A stretch of DNA of 64,000 nucleotides from AG25 sp035517615. GTDB lineage: Bacteria; Gemmatimonadota; Gemmatimonadetes; Gemmatimonadales; GWC2-71-9. The notes under the pieces were generated by a model, which saw nothing but the letters and a program-made list of their open reading frames with translations, did not search any database and was not told the DNA's origin. A program made the translations under genes and the position numbers. Shown here in pieces: positions 7,726 through 14,892 of this stretch. Position 1 is the stretch's first letter. Each line of letters starts with the position of its first letter. The stretch covers positions 1 to 64,000 of the forward strand of contig DATIYM010000001.1 in assembly GCA_035517615.1 (NCBI GenBank), in the 5' to 3' direction.

Positions 7726-8846
7726 AGATCGGCATCACCTGCTATCCGACCTACGGCGGCTCCGGCGCGGTCGCGACCGAGCTGGGACTCGAGCTCGCGC
7801 GCCGTGGCCACGAGGTGCATTTCATCTCCTACGCGAGCCCGTTCCGGCTGCGTGGATTCGTGGAGCGTGTGACGTACCACGAGGTGGTCACGACGGAATA
7901 CCCGCTGTTCGAGCAGTCGCCATACGCACTCGCGCTCGCGGTGAAGCAGCACGAAGTCGCATTGCGGGAGGGCCTCGAGATCATGCACGTGCATTACGCC
8001 ATCCCGCACGCCGCGACGGCGTGGCTCGCGAAGCAGATGCTCAGGCCCGACCACGATCTCCGGGTCGTGACCACGCTGCACGGCACCGATATCACGCTCG
8101 TGGGCCAGGATCCGTCGTACTACACGCTGACCAAGTTCTCGATCGAGCAGTCCGATGCGGTCACCGCCGTGTCGAATTACCTGCGCGAGGAGACCTATCG
8201 ATCGTTCGGTTGCGTGGGGTGCGATGTGCGCGTCATCCCGAATTTCATTTCAACCGCGGAGTACCATCCACAGCCCAGCGGATCCCGCCGCACGCCACTG
8301 GCGCCACCGGGCCACAAGGTGCTGATCCACATCTCGAATTTCCGTCCGATCAAGCGCGTGCGCGATGTGATTCGCATCTTTGCCGGGGTGCGCAGCGCGA
8401 TGCCCGCCACACTCGTGCTGATCGGTGACGGTCCGGAGCGCGACGCGGCGGAGCAGGAAACCGATCGCCTGGGGCTGGGGCACGACGTGCGGTTCTTCGG
8501 GAAGGTCGATCAGGTCTCCGACGTGCTGCGGTCGAGCGATCTCTTTCTCCTTCCATCGCAAACCGAATCGTTCGGCCTCGCGGCCCTGGAGGCGATGGCG
8601 TGCGGCGTTCCCGTGATCGCCTCGGATGTCGGCGGGCTTCCGGAGGTCGTCGTGAACGGTGAAACCGGCTTTCTCGCACCGGTCGGTGCGGTTGACGAAA
8701 TGGTCGACCGGGCGCGCTCGATCCTGAGCGACGCTGCCAGGCTGGCCAGGATGCGGGCGGCGGCATCGGAGCATGCGCTGGTCTTCTCCGCCGAGCGGAT
8801 CGTGCCCGTGTACGAGAGCCTGTACCAAGAGTGTCTCGGGCGCTGA
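7722..8846 (+). CDS. bshA: BshA, N-acetyl-alpha-D-glucosaminyl L-malate synthase
   Basis: This is the first enzyme of bacillithiol synthesis, a GT4-family retaining glycosyltransferase that joins UDP-GlcNAc to L-malate. The N-terminal KIGITCYPTYGGSGAVATELG, the HFISYASPFRL segment and HVHYAIPHA are characteristic of BshA among GT4 enzymes. The C-terminal domain has the expected E-x7-E region (ESFGLAALEAMACGVPVIA, with DVGGLPE). The 374-residue length is standard. It starts at GTG in a GTGA overlap with miaA. bshB and bshC are not in this window, so whether the full pathway exists cannot be shown here. Confidence 0.93.
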   Translation: MKIGITCYPTYGGSGAVATELGLELARRGHEVHFISYASPFRLRGFVERVTYHEVVTTEYPLFEQSPYALALAVKQHEVALREGLEIMHVHYAIPHAATAWLAKQMLRPDHDLRVVTTLHGTDITLVGQDPSYYTLTKFSIEQSDAVTAVSNYLREETYRSFGCVGCDVRVIPNFISTAEYHPQPSGSRRTPLAPPGHKVLIHISNFRPIKRVRDVIRIFAGVRSAMPATLVLIGDGPERDAAEQETDRLGLGHDVRFFGKVDQVSDVLRSSDLFLLPSQTESFGLAALEAMACGVPVIASDVGGLPEVVVNGETGFLAPVGAVDEMVDRARSILSDAARLARMRAAASEHALVFSAERIVPVYESLYQECLGR

Positions 8847-9514
8847 GGCGGGCTGCCGTCCCGGCGCTGGTGCTGGCCGGCGGGGTGATCGCCCGAGGCC
8901 GGCTCGAGATCCCCGCACTGCTTGCGTGGGCCGCCCTCGCGAGTGTGGGGTTCTCGGTTTCCGCGGAGGCCGCGCCGGACCTGATCGTCTACGCGGGATT
9001 CGTGTTCGGCACGGCGCTCGCCATGCTCGTGAGCGGCACGGCCGTGGTGATGGGGATCGTGGGCTTTGCCGCGGCGGTCTCGGTTCGGAAGCTCGATCCC
9101 GGTCGTCTCGGGACGCAATGTGTGATCGCGGTCCTGCTTGGCTTTCCCCTGATGTACGGAGCGATCGCGGTGGGCCTCCCGGCGGAAGGCGCGCTTCCGT
9201 GGACCCTCGCCGCGTGGCTCGCCCTCGTGCTCCAGCTGACGTCGCGGCTCGAGCAGGGCGTGCCAGACTCGAGCTCGCGGCGGCTCACGATCGGGACGGC
9301 CGCATTGAGCATCGCGCTCGTGCCGGCGAGCCTCGTCTGGCCCGCGCACGCGAGCTATCACGGCGCCTATTTCCTGATCGCCGTGTTCGCCGAGTTGTTC
9401 CTGCTTGCCGCGGCCACGCGCGTGCTCGTGGGTCGCACCTACCGGGTTTCGCTGCTGGTAGAGGGCGCGATGCTCGTCGGCCTCATCGCCCTCGTGGCCG
9501 GGCGCATCGGATGA
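8831..9514 (+). CDS. Uncharacterised polytopic membrane protein
   Basis: This is a 227-residue, very hydrophobic protein with about six or seven probable membrane segments, for instance AALASVGFSV, FVFGTALAMLVSGTAVVMGIVGFAA, CVIAVLLGFPLMYGAIAVGL, WLALVLQL and LVEGAMLVGLIALVAG. It starts GTG 16 bases inside bshA. No family signature is recognised. The general look resembles UbiA-like or prenyl-lipid membrane enzymes, but the Asp-rich motifs of that family are absent. Position between bshA and birA suggests only co-transcription. Confidence 0.65.
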   Translation: MSRALRRAAVPALVLAGGVIARGRLEIPALLAWAALASVGFSVSAEAAPDLIVYAGFVFGTALAMLVSGTAVVMGIVGFAAAVSVRKLDPGRLGTQCVIAVLLGFPLMYGAIAVGLPAEGALPWTLAAWLALVLQLTSRLEQGVPDSSSRRLTIGTAALSIALVPASLVWPAHASYHGAYFLIAVFAELFLLAAATRVLVGRTYRVSLLVEGAMLVGLIALVAGRIG

Positions 9515-9521
9515 CGCATTC

Positions 9522-10268
9522 GTGCCGCTGATTCTCGATGGCGTCCCCGCGGCGCATCTCGCGCGGCGCTGGGCCGTGCCGCAGGTAGCAGCACTCCGTC
9601 TCGTCGCATCCACGCTCGACACGGCTCACGAGCTGGGCGCGTCAGGGGCGGCGCACGGCACAACCGTGATTGCGGAGGAACAGACGGCCGGCCGCGGGCG
9701 TGACGGACGTCGCTGGCATTCTCCGGTTGGTGGCGTGTGGCTCAGTATGCTCGTCCGCTCGCCGCACGCGGACCTGAGAATGGTGTCGCTGCGCGCCGGC
9801 TTGGTCGTCGCCGACGCGCTCGATGAGCTGCTCGGCAGCCCGAGGGCGCGGCTGAAATGGCCGAACGACGTTCTGATCGACGACCGGAAGATTGCGGGCG
9901 TGCTGTCCGAGGGGCGCTGGCAGGGCAACATGCTCCAATGGCTCGCCGTGGGGATCGGGATCAATGTCTGGAATGACATCCCGCCGCAGTTGGCGCACCG
10001 CGCCGTTTCGCTCCGTGAGTTCTTGCCCGACATTCGCCGACTGGACGTACTCGATCGCCTGGTGCCTGGCATCACCGCCATTGGCGCCAGCGCGCCGCAT
10101 CTCTCAGAATCCGAATCGCGGGCCTTTGCGGAACGCGACTGGCTGCGCGGCCGCGTTCTACGGGCGCCGGTGGCGGGGAGGGCGTCGGGGATCCGCGGGG
10201 ACGGAGCGCTGCTCGTGGAGTCGGGCGGAGCGATCACGCCCGTGTTGGACGGTCATGTCGATATCTGA
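9522..10268 (+). CDS. birA: Biotin--[acetyl-CoA-carboxylase] ligase BirA (class I, no HTH)
   Basis: BirA activates biotin as biotinyl-AMP and attaches it to the BCCP lysine. The biotin/ATP loop GRGRDGRRW, the SPVGGVWLSML strand and the catalytic KWPNDVLI motif are present. A C-terminal SH3-like domain (VAGRASGIRGDGALLVES) completes the enzyme. At 248 residues it lacks the N-terminal winged helix of the repressor-type protein, so it is expected to be an enzyme only. Start GTG 9522 lies seven bases after the previous stop. Confidence 0.92.
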   Translation: MPLILDGVPAAHLARRWAVPQVAALRLVASTLDTAHELGASGAAHGTTVIAEEQTAGRGRDGRRWHSPVGGVWLSMLVRSPHADLRMVSLRAGLVVADALDELLGSPRARLKWPNDVLIDDRKIAGVLSEGRWQGNMLQWLAVGIGINVWNDIPPQLAHRAVSLREFLPDIRRLDVLDRLVPGITAIGASAPHLSESESRAFAERDWLRGRVLRAPVAGRASGIRGDGALLVESGGAITPVLDGHVDI

Positions 10269-10270
10269 AA

Positions 10271-10319
10271 GTCGAATTTCGCAATTGGACATTCGATATT
10301 CGCGATTCGAAATTGCCTC
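10271..10319. repeat. Seven-unit heptamer array between birA and coaX
   Basis: The whole gap between the birA stop region and the coaX ATG is seven consecutive 7-base units, 49 bases in all. Four of them match TTCGNNA and the rest are one- or two-base variants. It is strikingly AT-richer than its surroundings. The last unit ends on the base before the coaX start codon, so no Shine-Dalgarno sequence is present. The array resembles the short tandemly repeated repetitive (STRR) heptamers described in cyanobacteria, but the unit differs. Confidence 0.75.
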
Positions 10320-11111
10320 ATGCTGCTAGCACTCGACATCGGCAACACCGAAACCACGATCGGTCTGTTTCAACGTCAGCAGCCTTGCGGATCGTGGCGA
10401 CTCACGACCACTCCGTCCCGCACGCCCGATGAGTGGGCGTCGGCGCTCACGGCCTATCTGGCGCAGGCCGGCCACTCGACGCAGGAAATCCGTGCCGCCA
10501 TTCTGGCCTCCGTCGTTCCACCGGTCACACTCACGATCAGCGAAGCAGTGGAGCTCGCGACCACGGTCCGGCCCGTCGTCGTGGACGGGCGTTCGCCGTT
10601 GCCCATCCGCCTCGATGTCGCCGAGCCACTCACGGTCGGGGCCGACCGCATCGTGAACACGCTTGCCGCAGCCCAGCTGTTCAAGGCCGATACAGTGGTC
10701 GTCGATTTCGGCACCGCAACGACGTTCGACTGCATCACGGCCGACGCGCGGTTCATTGGCGGTGTGATCATGCCCGGCATTCGCACCGCCGCGGACGAGC
10801 TGGTACGCAAGACGGCCAAATTGCCGGCGACCGAGCTCAGCCCGCCCTCGCAGGTGATTGGCAAGCGCACCGAAGATTGCATTCGGTCGGGAGTGCTGTT
10901 CGGGACCACCGACGCGGTCGACGGACTGATTCGACGCATCCGTGCGGAGTGGCCGGGTGCACGGGAGGGGGGGGCAGCTCCGCGCGCCATCGCCACGGGT
11001 GGGCTGGCGGGGCTCATCGCGCCGCTCTCCAGGGAAATCGAATCCGTCTACCCGGACCTCACGCTTACCGGTCTTCGGTTCGCGGCGACCGCGCTGGGGC
11101 TCATCTGGTAG
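10320..11111 (+). CDS. coaX: Type III pantothenate kinase CoaX
   Basis: CoaX phosphorylates pantothenate, the first step of CoA synthesis. It belongs to the ASKHA fold family. The N-terminal phosphate-binding LALDIGNTETTIGLF, the GADRIVNTLAA segment and the catalytic-Asp strand VVDFGTATTFDCI are present, as is the GGVIMPGI turn. The length of 263 residues is normal. Start ATG 10320 is fixed by homology even though it directly follows a repeat array and lacks an RBS. An 8-G run near 10967 lies inside the gene. Confidence 0.93.
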   Translation: MLLALDIGNTETTIGLFQRQQPCGSWRLTTTPSRTPDEWASALTAYLAQAGHSTQEIRAAILASVVPPVTLTISEAVELATTVRPVVVDGRSPLPIRLDVAEPLTVGADRIVNTLAAAQLFKADTVVVDFGTATTFDCITADARFIGGVIMPGIRTAADELVRKTAKLPATELSPPSQVIGKRTEDCIRSGVLFGTTDAVDGLIRRIRAEWPGAREGGAAPRAIATGGLAGLIAPLSREIESVYPDLTLTGLRFAATALGLIW

Positions 11112-11179
11112 ACGCGCGCTCGCTCAATTCCTGGCGGCGCTGGGGATACCGGGTCCTGCCCGGTGACACATTCTCGTAC

Positions 11180-12028
11180 GTGCTGCACCTCCGGCCGGCC
11201 GAATGGTTCATCATGGCCGCGCACACGGTGCTGGGCTATGTGCTCGCGGTTGGAGTGCGAGGCGTGGTGCGCGGCGCCGCGCTCGGTGCCGCGCTCTACG
11301 GGCTCGCGCTCTGGGTCGTCTGTCTCAACGGCGGCACCCTCGCGCTGAACAGCGTGTTCGACCGCGACGAAGGGGATATCGGATACCTCGAGGCGCCGCC
11401 CGAGCCGCCGCGTCATCTGCTGGCGTTCAGTCTCAGCCTGCTGGTGCTGGGGCAGCTGCTCGCGCTTCGTTTGCCGATCGCCTTCCAGCTGGATTACGCC
11501 ATTTGTTTCGCCCTGACCATTCTCTATTCGGTGCCGCCGTTTCGCTTCAAGGCCGTTGCGGGGGTTGACTGGCTCATCAACATGTGGGGATTCGGAACGC
11601 TTACGCCGCTCGCGGGCTGGACCGCGACGGGTTATCCCGTGGACCCGCCGCATACCCTCGTGCTCCTGGCATTCTGCCCGCTGTTCGCGGGACTCTACCC
11701 GCTCACCCAGCTGTATCAGTTCGAGGAAGACCGCCGCAGAGGCGACCGCACGTTCGCGATTCGGATCGGGTTGCGTGCGAGTCTGGGGCTCGCCATCGTC
11801 GCCACGCTGCTCGCGTTCGCGCTGTTCGGCTGGGCCGCGGTGCTCGCGGGCGCGCCGTCGCGTCTGCCCATCCTGCTGGTGCCACTCGTGGCCTGGCTCG
11901 TCGTGCTGGTTCCCTGGTACCGCCGCCGCGATGCAGCCGCGCCCGCCGAACACCAACGCGGGATGTACCGTGCACTCGCTGCCTGGGCCGTAACGGATGC
12001 GATCGTCGTGCTGGTGTTTGCCGCCTGA
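11180..12028 (+). CDS. UbiA-family prenyltransferase
   Basis: This integral membrane prenyltransferase has about eight or nine helices. The first Asp-rich motif is LALNSVFDRDEGDIGYL (NxxxDxD form) and the second is QFEEDRRRGDRTFAIRIG. Both bind the Mg-prenyl diphosphate. The acceptor cannot be told from sequence; menaquinone, (bacterio)chlorophyll, heme and phospholipid precursors are all used by this family. No ATG/GTG/TTG occurs between coaX and GTG 11180, which gives an N-terminus VLHLRPAEW. The frame is open further back, and the residues before it (WRRWGYRVLPGDTFSY) look coding. CTG 11105, just before the coaX TAG, is a plausible true start. Confidence 0.8.
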   Translation: MLHLRPAEWFIMAAHTVLGYVLAVGVRGVVRGAALGAALYGLALWVVCLNGGTLALNSVFDRDEGDIGYLEAPPEPPRHLLAFSLSLLVLGQLLALRLPIAFQLDYAICFALTILYSVPPFRFKAVAGVDWLINMWGFGTLTPLAGWTATGYPVDPPHTLVLLAFCPLFAGLYPLTQLYQFEEDRRRGDRTFAIRIGLRASLGLAIVATLLAFALFGWAAVLAGAPSRLPILLVPLVAWLVVLVPWYRRRDAAAPAEHQRGMYRALAAWAVTDAIVVLVFAA

Positions 12029-12045
12029 ACGGGGATCAGTAGATT
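12017..12045 (+). promoter_or_regulatory. Candidate promoter before a membrane-protein gene
   Basis: TTTGCC at 12017-12022 and TAGATT at 12040-12045 are separated by 17 bases, about 45 bases before the next gene's ATG. The -10 matches that of the clearer promoter at 39101-39128. The -35 is poor, so this is tentative. Confidence 0.35.
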
Positions 12046-12089
12046 TGCGTGACCATACGTCCATCACACTTCGCGGGGAGTCGTCGAGC

Positions 12090-12704
12090 ATGGCTGCGAG
12101 TCTCGCTCAGGCCGAAAAGGATCGTTCGGATTTCCGGACGGTAGTCATTGGGGGTACGAAGCTCGGACTGCTCGTGAGCGCCGCGGTCGTGCTCTATCTG
12201 TCCGTCGCGCGGTATGCGCCTGACGGTGGCGTCCGCGTTGGTCTCGAAGCGTTGCTCGTGATCGCTGGAGGAACCGCGGCCGCGTTTCTCCCCGGCTTCT
12301 GGTGTGCCGCCCGGAGCGTGGAGGGTATTGCCGGGGCGGCAGGGCTCGGGTTGTGGGGGGCCGTGGTGTTCGCCGTGATCGACATCGCCGTGCTGCGTCC
12401 CTTGAACGCATATCCCTGGACCTGGGACGACGTCGGCGGAGGGATGACGTGGTGGTATCTCCCAATGTGGTGGATGCTCGGAACGTTTCTCGCGTGGATT
12501 GGCGGGCTCGTGGTCGCGGGGCACGCAAAGCACCGCGAGCCATCGCTCGTCCGTGTTGCCGCTCCAGTGGTCGTCGGCGCCATCGTGCTCGCCGTCATCG
12601 CTCGGCTGGCACATCTCCCCATACTGCTTCCGGTTGCGGTGGGCGCTGGCTTTGCTCTGACGCTCGTCGCCTCGGGTCTCACCACGCTCGTTCGCAGGAC
12701 CTGA
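12090..12704 (+). CDS. Uncharacterised membrane protein (about six TM segments)
   Basis: This is a 204-residue protein of unknown function. A short hydrophilic start (MAASLAQAEKDRSDFRTVV) is followed by hydrophobic segments around LGLLVSAAVVLYLSV, LEALLVIAGGTAAAFLPGF, AGLGLWGAVVFAVIDIAVL, WWYLPMWWMLGTFLAWIGGLVV, VVVGAIVLAVIARLA and VAVGAGFALTLVASG. ATG 12090 is chosen because GGGGAG lies nine bases upstream. No enzymatic motif is visible. Confidence 0.7.
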   Translation: MAASLAQAEKDRSDFRTVVIGGTKLGLLVSAAVVLYLSVARYAPDGGVRVGLEALLVIAGGTAAAFLPGFWCAARSVEGIAGAAGLGLWGAVVFAVIDIAVLRPLNAYPWTWDDVGGGMTWWYLPMWWMLGTFLAWIGGLVVAGHAKHREPSLVRVAAPVVVGAIVLAVIARLAHLPILLPVAVGAGFALTLVASGLTTLVRRT

Positions 12705-12731
12705 CGGCACGGTCGCGGGAAGGGGGGCAGC

Positions 12732-13010
12732 GTGCCCCGCTGGCTGGCACATCTGCTCGTCATCTCCGGCTGGTTACTCACTCCTGTACTCGCCTGGGCG
12801 GCGTCGTACGTCGGGCTCTGGGCCGGAGCGCTTATCTGCATCCGACTATCCCAACCGGCCGCGATGGTTGGTATGGCCCTCGGCATTTCGGCGCTCGCGG
12901 GTCTCAGCGTGCTCGCGTTTTGGGTCAGATTCATGCGACGGGTGCCGCACCTGCTGTCGCATCACATGGCGCCGCTCGAGCCTCCTCCGTCCGTCGCGAC
13001 ATCTGATTAA
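12732..13010 (+). CDS. Small uncharacterised membrane protein
   Basis: This 92-residue protein has two or three membrane segments (LLVISGWLLTPVLAWAASYVGLW; MVGMALGISALAGLSVLAFWV) and a hydrophilic, proline-rich tail. GTG 12732 follows an AGGGGGG purine run by a few bases. Its TAA overlaps the apparent CTG start of the next gene, so the two are probably translated together. No family is recognised. Confidence 0.6.
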   Translation: MPRWLAHLLVISGWLLTPVLAWAASYVGLWAGALICIRLSQPAAMVGMALGISALAGLSVLAFWVRFMRRVPHLLSHHMAPLEPPPSVATSD

Positions 13011-13989
13011 AGCGATTGTCCCACTCCTCGCACTCGCTCCCGCGCTCTTATCGGGCCAGGGCTGGGGAGGCGGGCGTGCGGTCGAGTTCCATCTTGGCGA
13101 GTGGTACAACGGCAACGACGCCACGATCTACGAGCTGCGCACGATCCGGCCGAGCGGCGTGTGGCAGCACGGTTTGGTCGCGACGGCGCTGGTTCACGAC
13201 TCCCTCGGGCGCCGGCGCGCATTTTACGGCGCTGGATTGGAGTTCGAGGCCATGCGCGGCGGGAGCGGAGGACAGCAGCGGGTGGGCCCGTACTTGCTCG
13301 CCGCGATCGAGCCGGGACTTTCGACCGACACGGCATCGCAGGCTGTCGCGATCCTGTGGAGTATCGGGGCCGGTCTCGAGTGGCGCGCGCTCCCCTGGCT
13401 CGGCGTCGGACTCGAGACCCGCTACCGTCTCGAGGATCGCGGGCCGCGTGGATTCTGGCGCGCCAGTCCGGGATCACGTGAAGGGATGAGCGCCTCGATT
13501 GGCATCTCCCTGGGTGGGCACGGGAAGCGCGCGGCGACCAATCCCGTCTCTCCAGCTCCCTTGCCGCTCCCCCCCCCCGAGCCTCCCGCGACCGTGTCCG
13601 GAAACGCGGCGGATGTGGTCGAAACGGCGATCTCCGTACTCGGTACCCCGTATCAATGGGGCGGTAATGCGGAAAACGGGTTCGATTGCTCCGGCCTGAT
13701 CCAGTATGCGTATGGCCAGCACGGCATCCGGGTGCCGAGGAAGGGGGAGGACCAAGCGCATGCGGGCGCCGAAGTGACGCCTGTCCCCGAGGCATTGCGA
13801 CCTGGTGACATCCTGCTGTTCTCCGCGCATGAGAACGGTGGCGTCACGCACGTGGGGATGTACGTGGGTGAATCGAAATTCATCCACAGTGCCTCGGGCG
13901 GCGTGAAGTTGTCGCGTCTCGATCCTCACGATCCCGATGGCGCGTACTGGATGGAGCGGTGGGTGGGGGCGCGAAGAGTAATACCGTAA
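13003..13989 (+). CDS. Exported NlpC/P60 hydrolase with an N-terminal beta-rich domain
   Basis: This is a predicted peptidoglycan endopeptidase (C40 cysteine peptidase). The first 20 residues (IKAIVPLLALAPALLSGQG) are a signal peptide. Residues about 20-175 alternate short hydrophobic strands (VEFHLGEWYNG, GLVATALVHDS, GVGLETRYRLED, MSASIGISLGG), which looks like a small beta-barrel or beta-sandwich. A proline-rich linker leads to the NlpC/P60 domain with Cys229 in FDCSGLIQYAY, His283 in THVGMYVG and a third polar site near FIHSASGG. No ATG/GTG/TTG precedes the signal peptide in frame. CTG 13003, overlapping the previous TAA, is the only common near-cognate choice (ATT 13006 is the alternative). 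Confidence 0.82.
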   Translation: MIKAIVPLLALAPALLSGQGWGGGRAVEFHLGEWYNGNDATIYELRTIRPSGVWQHGLVATALVHDSLGRRRAFYGAGLEFEAMRGGSGGQQRVGPYLLAAIEPGLSTDTASQAVAILWSIGAGLEWRALPWLGVGLETRYRLEDRGPRGFWRASPGSREGMSASIGISLGGHGKRAATNPVSPAPLPLPPPEPPATVSGNAADVVETAISVLGTPYQWGGNAENGFDCSGLIQYAYGQHGIRVPRKGEDQAHAGAEVTPVPEALRPGDILLFSAHENGGVTHVGMYVGESKFIHSASGGVKLSRLDPHDPDGAYWMERWVGARRVIP

Positions 13990-13996
13990 TCGGGGA

Positions 13997-14087
13997 GGCG
14001 ACTGATGATACGGCGACTGAGGGTGAGGTGGCTGATGGTGAGGCGACTGGTCGCCGTTTCATCAGCCGCGTTATCATCAGCCGCCTC
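13997..14087. repeat. 15-base tandem array with an inverted half
   Basis: Four degenerate 15-base units with core GGCGACTGATG begin at 13997, 14012, 14027 and 14042. From about 14050 the complementary motif CATCAGCCGC appears twice, so the second half is the reverse complement of the first. The turn GGCGACTGGTCGCC is itself palindromic. The block spans the start of the following lipoprotein gene and encodes its signal peptide. A long imperfect hairpin is possible. Confidence 0.75.
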
Positions 14088-14427
14088 GTCGTGTTCTTCT
14101 TCTAGGCCCGCTCCCGTTTCCGGCTACCGCATTCTTATCGAGCCGCGCGATTCGCTGTGCGAGCATTTGGCGAAGGCGCTCGAGAAGCGCGGCTTCGATG
14201 TGCGGCGCGAAGTGAGCGGAGGAAGCAGGCCTACGGCCGCGCTCATCACGTTCACATTTCAGTCCAATCAGGCTCCCCATGGCCGCTGGTTTGCCGCCCG
14301 CCTGGCCGATACGAGGACCGGGGTCGTGGTGGCAAGCATTTCCCTGCCGCTCGATTCGCTCGGCGCGACGCCGGAGCGCCAGGCCACCCTCCTGGCCGAC
14401 TCGTTGACCAAGCATCTCGCCCCTTGA
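14005..14427 (+). CDS. Small putative lipoprotein
   Basis: This is a 140-residue protein of unknown function. An Arg-rich start (MIRRLRVRWLMVRRLVAV) and an Ala/Ser stretch end in AASSC, a plausible lipobox with lipidated Cys near residue 30. The mature part reads as a compact alpha/beta domain (YRILIEPRDSLCEHLAKALEKRGFDV, then RWFAARLADTRTGVVVASISLPLDSL). The signal peptide is coded by the 15-base repeat block, so the exact start is uncertain: ATG 14005 and ATG 14035 are both in frame. The stop region overlaps the -35 of the groES promoter. Confidence 0.6.
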   Translation: MIRRLRVRWLMVRRLVAVSSAALSSAASSCSSSRPAPVSGYRILIEPRDSLCEHLAKALEKRGFDVRREVSGGSRPTAALITFTFQSNQAPHGRWFAARLADTRTGVVVASISLPLDSLGATPERQATLLADSLTKHLAP

Positions 14428-14452
14428 CACTGCCGCGAGGCCTGGAGAGATT
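14424..14452 (+). promoter_or_regulatory. groESL promoter
   Basis: TTGACA (14424-14429), a 17-base spacer and GAGATT (14447-14452) precede CIRCE by 11 bases. The -10 differs by one base from the TAGATT seen before rimP, and the two promoters also share a GAGGCC spacer core. The -35 overlaps the stop of the preceding gene. Confidence 0.65.
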
Positions 14453-14463
14453 CCCGGCCTGGC

Positions 14464-14490
14464 TTAGCACTCAACTCATCAGAGTGCTAA
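14464..14490. promoter_or_regulatory. CIRCE operator (HrcA binding site)
   Basis: TTAGCACTC, nine bases, then GAGTGCTAA is a perfect match to the CIRCE inverted repeat. It lies just downstream of the promoter and 55 bases before the groES ATG. HrcA repression of groESL, relieved on heat or GroEL depletion, is the known mode. hrcA itself is not in this window. Confidence 0.97.
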
Positions 14491-14545
14491 TTGCATGTAC
14501 GCACAATGAGTTAGCCCACGAAACAACGAGGTGGAGGCATCTGAC

Positions 14546-14860
14546 ATGGCAACCGCAACCGCAAGCAAGAGCAAACTGAAGGTTTTCCCGCTCGCAGATC
14601 GCGTCGCGATCAAGCCGCTCGAGGAGTCGGAGAGCATGCGTGGCGGTTTGTACATCCCCGACACGGCCAAGGAAAAGCCGATTCAGGGAGAGGTCATCGC
14701 CGTCGGACCAGGGCGGCGCGAGAAGGGCGAAGTCGTGCCGATGGAGTTGAAGGTTGGCGACCGGGTCGTCTACGGGAAGTACTCGGGCACCCAGGTCGAG
14801 CTGGGCGGTGAAGAAGTCATTCTGATCAAGGAAGCCGACGTCATTGCGAAACTCGCCTGA
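14546..14860 (+). CDS. groES: Co-chaperonin GroES
   Basis: GroES caps the GroEL ring and is a 10-kDa beta-barrel with a mobile loop. FPLADRVAIKPLEESE, the mobile loop region MRGGLYIPDTAKEKP, GEVIAVGPG and DRVVYGKYSGTQVELGGEEVILIKEADVIAKL are all family-typical. ATG 14546 is chosen because GGAGG sits eight bases upstream; the earlier in-frame codon at 14531 would place the SD inside the gene. It has 104 residues including a short TATASKSK extension. CIRCE control is evident upstream. Confidence 0.97.
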   Translation: MATATASKSKLKVFPLADRVAIKPLEESESMRGGLYIPDTAKEKPIQGEVIAVGPGRREKGEVVPMELKVGDRVVYGKYSGTQVELGGEEVILIKEADVIAKLA

Positions 14861-14892
14861 CATCAATCTCAGGCTCTGGGAGGATACTGGAG

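Noticed and set aside
7587..14087. CRISPR array from the short repeats
   Set aside because: Repeats are 7-15 bases and contiguous without spacers, and no cas genes are present.
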